Source: Hirundichthys speculiger
Taxonomy: Eukaryota; Chordata; Actinopteri; Beloniformes; Exocoetidae
DNA: 64,000 bases
Assembly (NCBI GenBank): GCA_018398805.1
Contig: JAGFBZ010000258.1
Coordinates: forward strand, 6,002,501-6,066,500
Direction of reading: 5' to 3'
Numbering within the stretch: position 1 is the stretch's first letter; the number at the start of each line of letters is the position of its first letter. Below are positions 10,901 through 22,930 of this stretch, piece after piece. The translations under genes and the position numbers were made by a program. Below the pieces are notes generated by a model. It was not told the DNA's origin. It saw only the letters and a program-made list of their open reading frames with translations, and did not search any database.

Positions 10901-13900
10901 CTACTTGCTAGTACTTATCCCAATCACAATTTTTTTTTTTTTTTTTTGTAATGTGTTATTGGCCTGAAATACAAAATTATGGGATTGTGAGATAGAGCAT
11001 ATAGGTGCATGTCTGCAGTGTTAATTTTCTACACACACATTTCAAGGCCATGCACGGCTCGCCTCCTGCCATCTCTTGCACAAGCTAAAGCCTATGTTTA
11101 ATTTCCATTCTCTTGCCGCATTGGCTGCCCCGTAAATTATTAACGTGCATCAGCGGGAGCACTACTTCCCTTTTCGGAGCACTGGATTTGTCGGATGAAA
11201 AAGGAAACAAGATGAAACAAACTGTGATGAGAAAGTGATAGGAGGAGGGCAGAAACAGACTGTGAGAACAGGTTAGAGATTAAGAAAATGTTGTGTGCTG
11301 TTTGTTACGCATGATAAACTAATACTGGGGACAGGAGAAAGGAGCTTTTGCTCCTTTTAGTGTGAAAAGGGAGTGCTCACAGAACACCAGACAGAAGTAG
11401 GACAAAGGAAAAACAAGAATAAAAAAAAGTGATGCTTAGAGAAACCCCATGAGGTGATCAAGAAGGGGAGAAGATCCTGCCCTTTGTGTTATTAACGCCA
11501 CACTCGGCTTCAGCTGGCTTCTCTCAGGTCATGGGGCATTGCACAGCGACAGAAACCCCCTACACACTCTCCTCTGCTCCATTTCCTTTCTCCGTCACCT
11601 CTTTGAAGCCCTCCACATGGAGTGTTAGATTTATCAGAAATCAGTATTTTGTTTGTTCCCCAGAAGCAACTCTGCCTTTGGAAAGTGGCCAGACCACTGC
11701 AGCATGATTCTCCCCTCTGATCCCATCTTCCTTGCTGTCCCTCCATCCCTTCCTTGTGCCTCTTCAGCTTTGCCTCTGTTCCTCTTTAAATGCCCTTCTC
11801 CCTTCGTTTTTTTTTGCTGTTAGCTCATAACAAAATGCAGCATAATCAAATCCAGTGTCCAACTGACTCACCTGCAAGACAATCTCCACATCAAGCACAG
11901 GGAGGGAGATTTACTGTGATAATAATAGAACATTTTGCTCAAAATAGGCATCCCTCTTTTCCTAAAGCACTTTCAGTAAAGAAAAAAGGTCAAATGTAAA
12001 CAAAGCTGTTACTGTCATGGTTTTATAATTAATAAGCTACAGAGTATATCTTGCACTTTATTAGGAAAAAAAATGATTTGGTGCTCTTCTTCCCCACTTT
12101 TTTTTCTTTCTTTCTGTGATTCATCACCTTGGCAACAAAGCAATCGTGATGGGGGAGTGGGAGATGTAATTTGGAACGCTTGGTAAGAAGCTCAACATTA
12201 GTGTAAAGGTGGCATTGACCTATATTCTCAGCCCGCATATAGAAAGCCATCTTTTGAACCAGATCCCTTCTGTATCGGCCCATCCATCTGCTTTAAGTCT
12301 TTCTCCCCAGAGCCTAGTGGGAGGTAATGCCGCACTGTTTCCACGTTCTGACAGGTGGAGCCACAGTCACGTGATGTAATTCATGAACAAACTGTCTCAA
12401 AGGGTTTTTCTTTTCCTGTTCTCCCTCAGGTAATGTATCATACGTACGTGTTTGTCTGTTACTGTGTAAATCTCCGTGAATGTTTATACATGTGTGGGGC
12501 ATTCTGACACATAAATCATCTCCATAATCGTATTCAGAACAATGAACAATGCTTCTGAACGATGTCAGCCCCAATTACTGTAACTGCTGTGATTCTCCAG
12601 AAGATGTAGATGAAAAACTGCACACAGTCACATTGACATAAAGGTAGGGAGACTTCAAAGTAGGTCAGAAGTTACTTCAAATGTTCAGATTCACAACCTC
12701 AAAGATTTTTTTGGAATACCTTAAGGCAGTGTTTTGTTTTTCAAAAAAAAAACTACTCTTTTCTTGAAGCAGAATTCATCAAGCCAGGAGAGGTAAACAT
12801 GAAAACATGAAGTGATGCAATATAAAACCATTACATACTTTTTTCTTTCTTTTTTTTTTTCTTTACCTGGAGATATAGCATTTCTAACATTAAATGTCCA
12901 AATCTGTAATCTTCACAGTCTGGACAGGTCAAACTGGAGCTGTAATGGTCATTAATTTCCTGATTTCCTCTTGCATTTTGAGACATGACAGGATGCGGAC
13001 ATTCCCCTACTGAGTCATTTAATTTAAAAACACTGTTTGAAATGTAACTTGATAGACATGATGGTAAAATCAAAAGCAAAAGAATGTAATTTGTAATGTA
13101 ATTTTATTAGTTGAAATGCAAATCAGTGAAGTCAAGAAAAGGATATATGATATATGATTGGTGGTCTTATTGCTGTAACAATTCCAAAAATTAAAACTGC
13201 TAAAGGTGAAATAACTATAGTAGGGATCAAGTCTAACTTAAGCAAAAAAGCCTTCAGAGATGTTAGAAATAATAAAAAAGAAAATGAAAGGACAAAAACC
13301 CACCAGCTCACACAAGGATATCATCAGGGGTCCCGGAGGAAGTTGGATGTGGAACAACAGGAACTCTGTATATTGGATCATCCAGCTTTGCATAAAGAGG
13401 ATCAAGAGATGGACACAGATCATCACGGTTCACGGTTTCTGACATGCTAAAAGTTGGCCTAAGGCCCTGGTTCAAACGCCAACTCAGACGAAATTTGTAC
13501 AGTCGTGTGAAAAATCAGCCGTCAAAGCTCAAGAAACGGGGGTTGCACATTTTGCAGTGAGACAGGAACAAAGATGAAAGATAGAACCATCTTGCGATCA
13601 AAGACAAGCTGCAACAGATATCAAGAAGTGTCAGAAATTTGGGGGAATCGTCTTTTGCTGCCTCTACGATGTGTGCTAAACAGCTAACAGCTAAACAACC
13701 AACAGGAATGCACCATGAAATGATGTAAACATCAGCGAGTCCACGTGCAGTAAATTAATTATCTACCCATTTCATGTCATGTTATGTGGCTCACATTAAT
13801 CTCATAAGACTATAGAAAAACATACAGTGTGAACACTGCCTAAAGTAAACTAGTATGTAGCCAGACTAAGTTCTGGTTTTCCTGTGTGAAGGTGTGTATA

Positions 13901-15139
13901 CGTGGTCTTTGTCTGTTTTTGCCTCAGGAGGATTCGTATCTGATTCCAAGCAGAGGTAGAGACATATTTAAACAACCACTTCCCCCATTCTGTGCAGACT
14001 TTAAAAGATAGATGAAATAAATCTAGAGAGCAAAGATAGTCACTTTCCCTGCTTTTTTGAAAGATGAAGGTATGTAGATATGTGTGCAGACCAAGAATAG
14101 CTTTGCAAATAATATGCTAATGGTTGAGCCTGTAGAAAGACAAAGCAAACCATCAAGCCTGAGCATACAAGCTGCAATTTTGGTTGAAGTTTCTGATAAA
14201 CCCCAGGGCTCCAAGGGAGACGGTTTCAAATGTGTGACAGCTCTTTGAAGATGCACACATGTAGATAACATCCCTGTGATACACTAAACATCAAAGTGGT
14301 GGTGACGACAAATCTCCTTTTAACCTTTGCAAGAAAAAGAAAATGTGATTCTAAGAAAAACAATTTCTCTTCGCTCTTTGAAAAGTCTCCGAATGAGAGG
14401 TCTGAAAGGAGACAGACATCTTTTAAGTTCATTGGTATTTCTGCTTAGATATGGGCTCCTTCTCAAAGCCCTGAAGAAAAGTGATGTACATCAAAGTTTC
14501 AGTGGCTTTTAATTTTTCATTTGAAAACATCATGGGGCCAACTGCACTGTTTGCGGCTAACATAACTGCCATTTAACATGGTGTTTCCTAAACCACAACA
14601 TTTCAAGTTTAACCTACAACTACGCTCAAAGTTGATGTGATTGCAGTGTCACAACAAGCACTGCTTTAGCTGCATGATCTGAAGTTAAACCGTCTGGAAG
14701 CTGGATGTACGCTACAATGTCAACATGAGTCAGTATAGCCAACATGAAAGTAACTGTTTTTAGATACAAATAGGTGGATGTGAGTGATTTCACCAAAAAT
14801 AGTATTTTTTTCACTGTAATGAGTAAAGGGCATTTTTTGAATCGTTCATTCAAAACACCAGAAAATAACTTTTAGGCTAAAATTAACATTACCAACAGCT
14901 CAAAACATAGAATGTGTCAGAACAACTGGACCAGCCCTCTGTGACATCACCCATAGCGTTTCTGAACAGTGCTTTGAAAGTGTCTTTTTCCTCATGGAGC
15001 GTGGTGCCACGTTGCAAATGGGTAGATCGAGCGAGCCTGGAAGTCAACTGGATCACACCCACTGGTCAGAGTTATTTATTTATTTTCCACTTGGATGGCG
15101 TTGTTGATGCAAACATATGATGCTAATCAAAGCTGGAGT
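10901..15139. other. Gene-free stretch, nothing recognised
   Basis: No exon with paired splice sites, RNA gene or recognisable transposon. T-run at 10931-10948. The interval 11040-11180 has balanced composition unlike the surrounding AT-rich sequence and might be conserved non-coding DNA, but that cannot be judged from one genome. Confidence 0.4.
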
Positions 15140-15590
15140 TGAGGAATTCATGAAAATCCTGGACTTGAATTTTATTTTTTAACTCCTCCTGATTCTCTGA
15201 ATCTTTTTATGATATTGTAGATGGCGGGATCTTCAAAGCCTTTGCAATTTAACATTGAGGAACATTTTTCTGAAACTGTTCTAATTTTAGATGCAGTTTG
15301 TCGTAGATTGGTGAACCTCTGCCCACCTTCCAAAAGGCTCTGCCTCTCTGAAATGCTCCTTTTATACCCAGTCATGTCACTGACCTGTTGCCAGTTAAGT
15401 AGTTGTCAAATATCCATGCTTCTTTTGTTTTTGATATGCTTCGGTTAACTTTTGTTGCTCTTGTTCATCTGATATGTTTAATTGGGAATAAAATGTGGCT
15501 TTATGAGATTTGCAAATCATTGCATTCCTGTTTTTTTGAGTTGGTGTGCCAACTTTTTTGGAATTGGGATTGTACCAACATAAGGTCAAT
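15140..15590 (-). mobile_element. Tc1/mariner relic with helix-turn-helix remnant
   Basis: On the minus strand, about 15240-15180 reads IYNIIKRFRESGG, matching the DNA-binding helix-turn-helix of fish Tc1-type transposases. On the plus strand the right part carries TTTATACCCAGTCATGTCAC, TGAGATTTGCAAATCATTGC and CCAACTTTTTTGGAATTGGG, the terminal region of the same family as 8835-9268. No intact transposase frame remains. Confidence 0.75.
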
Positions 15591-16386
15591 ATTTGGACTA
15601 ATTTGAAAAGAATACAACCTACCTTGAGAAAGTTAAAAATCATTAGTGGTCATTTGTCATATGAACTTTATTTTGTCGAATGACAAACGGGTCTATAGCT
15701 TCTTACAGTCAGTCGAGTCCATGACTTAACGTCTGTGGCAATATGTGACCTATGGAGGGTGCACAAAGATTTTAATAACTTTTGAATAACTGTGACTGAA
15801 CTTTATGCTGGAATAAAAGTGATTTTAAAAATTACAATTTAGTCTGGTCAAATGAGGCCTGGCTTGCTTTTAAACAAAATATTTTGCTGTGTTATGATGA
15901 CCAAAAGCAGCTAAAAAAAAAAAAAAAAAAAGACAGCCACTAATGATGACTTTGATTTACACTGACCACTACACATAATTTAGCATTTAGCTCTTACCAT
16001 GGGCCTGGCTAAGATGTGTCTCCAAGAGCTCTTGGGAGGCTGGAGCTGGCACAGCAGACAGCAGTCCATGCCGACATGGGTCATTTGGCCTTTTTGTTGT
16101 CACTTGAGATAAACCACGTCCTGAGGACATTCGCGTTGTCATGACAGCCCTCTGAATGCCATAGTCCTTGTCCTCCTTTATGGAATACAAACTTCATTTA
16201 TGTGATTTCTTACTGAGGAGTCTGTGAAATCTGACATTGGACAAAATGCAGAAAGCAAGAAGGACAACTTATTCTTGATCCTAGCTTTTATAAAGAATAA
16301 AAGAATATGGAACCAAAACAAGGTTTTCAGTGTCTGTGGTTGTGTGTCATGCTCTGTGACTGCATGATTGTTAGAATTTATTTTTT
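15591..16386. other. Gene-free stretch, nothing recognised
   Basis: Contains an 18-bp A-run (about 15914-15931). No gene or recognisable repeat. Confidence 0.45.
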
Positions 16387-16394
16387 GTTGTTAT

Positions 16395-17498
16395 TAGGGC
16401 TGGGCAAGATAACGTGTTATTATCGCGTTAACGCATTAATTTATTAACTCCGACATTTATTTCATCGCACGTTAACGCATGTTGCTCACATGCTTTTGTT
16501 TTGAAAAGTCTGTTACTGGCTGCTGCGGAACCGGAAAACAGTAAACATAAGGAAAAGCTAAAACAGACATGGAGAACGGTTAAAATCAGTGAAGTTTACA
16601 GTTCGAGTAGCAACTCAGGTAGAAATATTAACAATTCTGTCTAAAAAAAAATAAAAAATTCTAGACTGCAATAAAACTATCGTGTCGTTCCTCCATTTTA
16701 CATCAGATCTGCTCCACGTGTTCACTGTCCTGCTGTTCTCTAGCTGGTTACTTCAGTGCGGCTCCATCTAGTGGCACAAATGTGTAACGACAACAGAAAG
16801 TCCAGTCCTCGATTATAAAACAAATTCAGTTCTGTGGCCAGTTTTTTAATTTTGTATTTTTGATCCAACATTAAATTGAAATATAAAAAAAACAGGCATT
16901 TTTTCTTTTTTTTGTGTTAGATTAAAAAACAAAAAACATAATAAAATGTCACTTTTTATTTTTCATTTTTATTATTTTGATTGACAATTTCAAAATGGAA
17001 AGAATGAATAATACACAGATTGGTAAAGTTACTGAACTTTAACATGGATATTTTCATTTTAAAGTTCTCCCAGACGGAGGATTTGAGAGAAACAAGGTTA
17101 TTTGTGACAACTGCCAAATTGAACTCCCCGTTAAAAGTTTATGCTGTTACCTCAGAAATGGTCAGATTTTGTGTGTAGACTTTTTTTTAATTTTTCATAA
17201 AAACAGGATGACATTAATGCCCTGGCAGTGCCAATACGCTTTATTTTATTTAACAGTTTTTAAGATGAGATTTACACTAAATATGTGTTACTGACAAGTG
17301 CTGATGTTAAAAGTGTTTGAACAACAAATGTTATGACACTTTAGTTTATATGGCAGCAGATCATTTCAATAAAAGTGCATTTTCCAGTACTTTTGAATTC
17401 ATTATTTGATTTCGCGTATACAATGCGATTAATCGTGATTAATCAAGGAAATAATACAATAAATCGCGATTAAAATTTTCAATCGTTGCCCAGCCCTA
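16395..17498. mobile_element. Non-autonomous hAT transposon, 1,104 bp
   Basis: Left end TAGGGCTGGGCAA and right end TTGCCCAGCCCTA are perfect inverted repeats. Both are flanked by the identical 8-bp duplication GTTGTTAT (16387-16394 and 17499-17506), the size expected for hAT transposition. Subterminal palindromic blocks rich in GCGTTAACGC and GCGATTAATCG lie just inside each end. No long open frame is present, so it depended on a transposase in trans. Confidence 0.95.
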
Positions 17499-17506
17499 GT
17501 TGTTAT

Positions 17507-17680
17507 GGATCACTGCTGACAGCCCTGTTCACTACACATCCAAATTCCCAAACATTCATATATGAATAACAGCATCATACAAATGCTTAACTCCATGGAG
17601 CCATCGTATTTTTAGTTTGCCTGTAGACACGCTGTTTATATTTCAGGGTAAACAATGAAATTTGGGCTTCGGCTTTCTGA
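17507..17680. other. Short unassigned spacer
   Basis: Sequence between the hAT element and the Tc1 relic. Nothing recognised. Confidence 0.4.
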
Positions 17681-18370
17681 CATACATTAGGTACACCCTG
17701 CTAGTACCCGGTGTGGTCTTCTGCTGCTGTAGCCCATCTGGCTCAAGGTTCGACGTGTTGTGCATTCAGAGATGCTATTCTGCAAACCTTGGTTGTAACG
17801 AGTTGTTATTTGAGTTACAGTTGCCTTTCTATCAGCTCAAACCAGTCTGGCCATTCTCTTCTGACCTCTGGACATCAACAAGGTATTTGCTCCCACTGAA
17901 CTGCCGCTCACTGGATATTTTCTCTTTTTCGGACCATCCTCTGTAAACCCTAGAGATGGTTGTGCGTGAAGCTCCCAGTAGATCAGCAGTTTCTCCTTGT
18001 TTAGGATTGAATATTATAATTTTTAGTTAATGATATTTGCTCGGGCGGGGGTCATGCTCTGGGTCTCTGTAAAGCGCCTAGCGACAATTGTCATTGTAAA
18101 AGACGCTATACAAATTAAATTGAATAAAACTGAATTGGAGTTTCTGAAATACTCAGACCAGCCCGTCTGGCACCAACAACCATGCCACGTTCAAAGTCAC
18201 TGAAATCACCTTTCTTCTCCATTCTGATGCTGGTTTGAACTGCAGCAGATCGTCTTGACCATGTCTACAGGCCTAAATGCATTGAGTTGCTGCCATGTGA
18301 TTGGCTGATTAGAAATTTTCATCAACGAGTAGTTGGACAGGTGTACCTAATAAAGTGACTGGTGAGTGTA
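17681..18370 (-). mobile_element. Internally deleted Tc1-type transposon
   Basis: Ends carry 'attaggtacacc' (about 17686) and its inverse 'ggtgtacctaataaagtg' (about 18341). On the minus strand the right part encodes the transposase start, with residues such as DFERGMVVGARRAGLSISE. The left part corresponds to a following piece of the DNA-binding region (CCGGTGTGGTCTTCTGCTGC on the plus strand). The catalytic part is missing, so a large internal deletion joins TAGTAC to CCGGTG near 17707. A 144-bp LINE tail interrupts it at 17995-18138. Confidence 0.85.
17995..18138 (+). mobile_element. LINE (L2-type) 3' tail nested in the Tc1 relic
   Basis: A 144-bp insert flanked by the 7-bp duplication AGTTTCT (17988-17994 and 18139-18145). 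It ends with 'gtaaaagacgctatacaaa' and an A/T-rich ATTGAATAAA tail, the typical 3' end of fish L2 elements and SINEs that share it. A related tail lies at 18932-19022. Confidence 0.85.
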
Positions 18371-18931
18371 CATCATAATGTGACTTATTGAATGTTTCTA
18401 GCTTGGCAGAAGACCAAAACATTTAGCAGGAAAAGTCAGGATGGATAATTTCATTGTGTTGGGTTGTTGAAGTGCCCATGCATGTTCCAGTTATAACATA
18501 TTTTCTCATGACAATGGAAAACTTTCAAAGCTGTATTGCCCTTCTTTAGAGATCACTCTCCTGCCCCAGTCATCTGTTGCTATGTGAAATAAACAACACA
18601 CTTTCAAGTTTTCTGATGGCACCATATAAACCCAGAATAGCTGGTTCCTCAGTTTCCTTTTCCAAAGTCATTCTCTCTGCAGACAGTAGTTGATTTCAAA
18701 CATTCATTCATAAAAACATCATGTTTTGTAACGTCTTCAAATTGAACCTGTACAAATGGATATAAACTTATATTATGACGTATGCATACTGGTCCTCTGG
18801 CCAAAAGATTTCTATTAATTGTGCTTATGGGCACTACACGTGTACACCACTTTCAGCTCTGACCTATTAGAGTGGATGTGGATTGTGTATTTGTAGTCCT
18901 CTGATGTCCTCTGCTTCTTATCATTAATCTC
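18371..18931. other. Gene-free stretch, nothing recognised
   Basis: No coding or repeat signal recognised. Confidence 0.4.
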
Positions 18932-19022
18932 TCCTCTAGGGTCATGCTCTGGCTCTCTGAAAAGCAGCTAGAGACAATTTGTACTGTAATAGACGGTGTA
19001 CAAATAAAGTTGAACTGAACTA
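18932..19022 (+). mobile_element. L2-type LINE/SINE 3' tail
   Basis: GGGTCATGCTCTGGCTCTCT, AGACAATTTGTACTGTAAT and a terminal 'acaaataaagttgaactgaac' closely parallel the tail nested at 18048-18138. No upstream coding part is seen. Confidence 0.7.
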
Positions 19023-19583
19023 AATTTTATATGACATTTAGCTTGAAGTCAGGGCCAGAGAACTTTCCTGATAATTGCACAAAGACACTACTGTTTATTG
19101 TTTGTTTGTTTTGAGATTATAACCTTGTAAAAAATGTAGAGATATTTTACTTTTTGATAAAGCTTCAGAATGTACCTAAAATGCACTATGATATTTGCAT
19201 GGCAACTGACTTTGACCTCCTCTAAACTTTTGAATGCACCTGCCCAGATCTTCAATATTTGTTGTTGCATATTAGCCTGTCAGATGATTGACTGTGGGTC
19301 CCAGCAGACTCACGCTTTCAAGGGCCCTGAAATGACCCTTGATGGCTATGTCCACCATCAATCAAAAGACACTCACATAAATATTTAGGCCTAATTTTTG
19401 AGATTTATGTTTTTTAGCTGTATATAAAATTTCACTCCATTTGGATTACATAGATAAATAATAAACAGGATCATAATCTTAATGTGGTATACATTTGTCA
19501 GTCAAATGTAAATGAAAAAAATTAAGAATGAGTATTGATTGCAAAAAACCCAACATGTCTAAAATACACAAATGCAAAAATAC
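19023..19583. other. Gene-free stretch, nothing recognised
   Basis: AT-rich sequence with no recognised gene or repeat. Confidence 0.4.
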
Positions 19584-19704
19584 AGATTCAAATATTTATC
19601 ATGAATAAGTCTAATGTGTTTCAAAATGCTGAATAACCTGAGTATGTATTCGTCCTTCACTATTTGAAACACATTAGATTTATTAATGATAAATACATGA
19701 ATCT
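19584..19704. repeat. Imperfect inverted repeat, 42-bp arms
   Basis: Left arm 19584-19625 and right arm 19663-19704 are inverted copies that match at about 37 of 42 positions, with TAATGTGTTTCAAA perfect next to the 37-bp loop. It could be a hairpin-type MITE end or a structured RNA. No target duplication was identified. Confidence 0.85.
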
Positions 19705-21640
19705 AAAAACGACCTATCCTGCATTTAGGCGGCTGGAAAATGATGAATTGTATTGCAGATATCCACAAGTAAATAGAATAAAATATGAGAGCACAGCTTT
19801 CACAAGAAGAAAAGCGAATGAGGAGAAAATCTGAGAGCAGAAACATTTTGGAGCTGACTCAGTGCAAATCTGCACACAAGCAGTGAAATTCTGAGCATAA
19901 GGACAGAGTTTTGAGGGCGAGCAGCACAATATCTGAATGAATTCTGGTTTCAATTAAAAATATGTTCTTTAATAAAGATATTTAACATGTATAGCTCCCC
20001 TGGTATTAAGGAGCAACACAGCGTTACAAAATAACATGTAAAGGACACATAAATACAATAATCTGAACCATATCCATTTCATATGCCATTTAGCACCATA
20101 AAATAACTTGTGAAGAGCTTGAAATGTGAACAAATTACTTGTGAAATGTGCCTGAAGAGATTTTGTATTTATAATCAGTTCCATGCTATGGCTTCCTGCA
20201 AAATGTGCATGATCACTCATGAAAACCCAATGCTGCTAAGCTCGAAGCTATCTATTTCTCAGAAAAGTAAGGCTGGGACCAATCTGCGTCCTCATGATTT
20301 ACAGACTGGCTTTAGTTGTGAGGTTTATTGTTTTGATGATCAGTTGAAGCTGGCATGTGATAGATAGATGTTCAAACATAGATGTTCCAAGAGCCCAAAA
20401 GTTACTTTTTGGAAGTGGCTGTCTTTTTCAATGGAGGGCTTTCCTGTGTAACAAACCAACGGCTTGTATTGGAATGTAATTTGTATTCAGTGCTGCTCGC
20501 CAAGAGACAACACAGCATCCTCAGGCTCATCAGAACAAAAACCAAAACTGTTCATTAATGATACGGAAGCGCAATGGGAAATAAATGTTCGCAAGGGCAA
20601 GACACACTACTTGGAACACAAGGCTGATAATACACAAACTTGTACATGTGCAAAAACACACACACACACACATTTATACAAGACCCAGGCCTGGATCTAA
20701 AATCTCATTAAATTGTTTGTCACTGGGGTAGTTAATGTTGTCGTCACTGATGATGGCTTCTGCAGGTGACAGGAGAAAGATGCTGAAGCAAAAATGAACA
20801 CATTTGACTTCTGCCAGCACATTAAGCAATTCAATTTACACATGCAAATGAAATGTTGTTTTTGTTGAAAATAATTTTACTTCCAGTCTCTGGAAGAGTT
20901 TTGTGTCTATTGCAATGGTGCAGAATAGCACAATGCCATTCTTGTATATTATACATGAATTTAAAAAGTAAAGCCAAAAAGAGGATTTGTCACCATTTAA
21001 GTCTTGTTCTCTCGACATCACTGCTACTCATTCAGAACATTATCTCAGCAGTTGGTAGCTCAATTCGGTGGACTCATGGCCTCTAGTGCTCTCTCAATAG
21101 ATGCTGTCCAAAACCATTATTTAGATTTTCTAGAAAAGAACCATCTATGAATTACATTGCCAACAGATAGAAAAAGTGGCTTCAAAGCTTTCCATCCTGT
21201 CTCCCACATTTTCATCTTTCTCTTTTGGCTTGACCTGATGAGCTGATGATAGTGGTGGTGTTATATTGTTGAAGAACCAACAGAATGTTAGGCCAAATTC
21301 CCCAAAGTCATAGCCCTGTATAAACTAAATCATACAAGGGTCACAGGCAAGTATCAGAGTGGAAAATGAATTAATTGTTGTGAGCGTCCGGCCGAAAGAC
21401 CGGCCTTGCTTTAACTAGCTTCTCCCTTTAGCAGAATCAACTAACTTTTACCCAAAGCTCAATCAAGCTCCTCACGTCATTAATTCCTCACAGCACGTGG
21501 AAATGGCCTGTAAATTTACACGGTGCATACAGACTGTCTGGCGTTGCCTCTCTGAGGTGGTGCTCTGCAGATTCAGAGGAAAAATCTAAAGCCATAGTGT
21601 TAAGCGTTGTCATTTTTCAAATGGTATTTATTCTGAATGC
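19705..21640. other. Gene-free stretch, nothing recognised
   Basis: A short CA tract at about 20656-20671. No exon, RNA gene or transposon recognised. Confidence 0.4.
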
Positions 21641-21641
21641 A

Positions 21642-21958
21642 GCATGGTGGGATGGTGGTTAGAGCTGCCACCTCACTGCAAAAAGGTTCTTAGGTCGTAT
21701 CTCTGGGGAAGGGGGGGGCTCTCTATGCCTGAGTGGATTTTCTCTGGGTACTCCAGTTTCACAGTCCAAAGCCCTAAATTATACACAGAAGAGTGTGAGC
21801 AACCACGACTCTTGGTCTCAATTGTTTCGATGTGGCTGGTGACTTTTCTAAGGGCGTACCCCAACGTCTCCCCTGACGACAGCTGGGATATGCTACAGCT
21901 CCCCGTGACCTTGAACAGGATGAAATGGTAATAGAAAATGGATGGACAGAGTAGTTTT
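21642..21958 (+). mobile_element. tRNA-derived SINE (fish type)
   Basis: The head 'gcatggtgggatggtggttagagctg' in parts holds a degenerate Pol III A-box (GGTGGTTAGAGCTG), with a degenerate B-box at 'aggtcgtatctc' about 45 bp later. The body has CTCTGGGTACTCCAGTTTC and GACAGCTGGGATATGCTACA, and the tail is AGAAAATGGATGGACA. This order is the common fish tRNA-derived SINE. A diverged relative in the opposite orientation lies at 52190-52455. Confidence 0.8.
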
Positions 21959-22666
21959 TGTTCTGCTGAACTCTGCCTGAGTGTGCCGAGTGGTTTCTGT
22001 TCCCTCAGTCTTGGCAGATAGCCCAGCCCAGGAGCATGTAGAACGTCCAAAACCAGGTGTGACTGAGATGGCACACTGCTGTAGGCATGGCTGGAGATGA
22101 AAATGCTACACTCACTTCCTAGATAAGTGGCATATGTGTGATGGCAGACAAGATAATATCACACTTTTTCATTGTTCATGTGAGCTAGTGTAAGAACAAA
22201 CAAATACCCACATTCAACAGCAACTCTTGTAACTATCTGACTGAATGACAAGTTCTTTATTCATTTTCATTATTTACTTTATTTTAATCTATCAAGATTG
22301 AAGTTATTTGAGTTTTTGGTTGCTGGATAGTTTAAATCACCAAAGCTACTTAGCAATTGTGTCCATGTTGCTTCTGCTTAAGTTAGATTTAGGAAAAACT
22401 CTGAGCCTTAATCTCACTGGAAAATCATGTTGTCTACTTGTAAATCCTGCCATCTCCAGCTACTTTTTAATACAGAATTATTTTTATTATCATTTCACAC
22501 ATCTCATGTTTTCCTTGTGCACTGTTTTGTTGCTGTTAACTTTTTTCCTGTTTGACTTTTAAAAGTCTCTTTCTTTGTTTAGTTCTATTTCACCTGCCTT
22601 GGCCTCATTTCCCCTTGTTCACACCTGCATCTCATCAGCCCGTCTGTATATCTTAGCCGTTACTCA
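21959..22666. other. Unassigned stretch, T-rich towards its right end
   Basis: No gene seen. The part 22560-22666 resembles retroelement long-terminal-repeat sequence (CTTTGTTTAGTTCTATTTCA, CATCTCATCAGCCCGTCTGT), but neither a paired LTR nor coding sequence was found. Confidence 0.35.
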
Positions 22667-22930
22667 ATATGTGTACTTGTCTCCGCTTGTGTTCTTGTGT
22701 ACTTATGAAACGTTGTCACTCGTAGCTGAAGTACTGTTCCAATTCAAAGTCCACATCTAGACAAGTACAGTGGAAATACCCAGATGTGTTCTTGTGCCAC
22801 CCATTTTATTGAGGATGCGTTCAGTGGAGACTTGTGCGCATTTTAGACTGTAAAATATCCCAGAATGCAATTTGCATCAACAAGCAGAAGCCATGGTGGA
22901 GAACAAAGAAAAAGAGAGAAAGTTATAACT
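22667..22930. repeat. Dispersed repeat, copy 1 (pair with 56736-56850)
   Basis: Contains CAATATGTGTACTTGTCT, a GTTCCAATTCAAAGTCCACA block and GTGGAAATACCCAGATGTG, which recur in order at 56736-56830 with substitutions. It continues into ATGCAATTTGCATCAACA. Probably a DNA transposon, superfamily not determined. Confidence 0.65.

Noticed and set aside
12124..12138. Possible third X-box (CACCTTGGCAAC)
   Set aside because: Only one good half-site; the left half does not fit.
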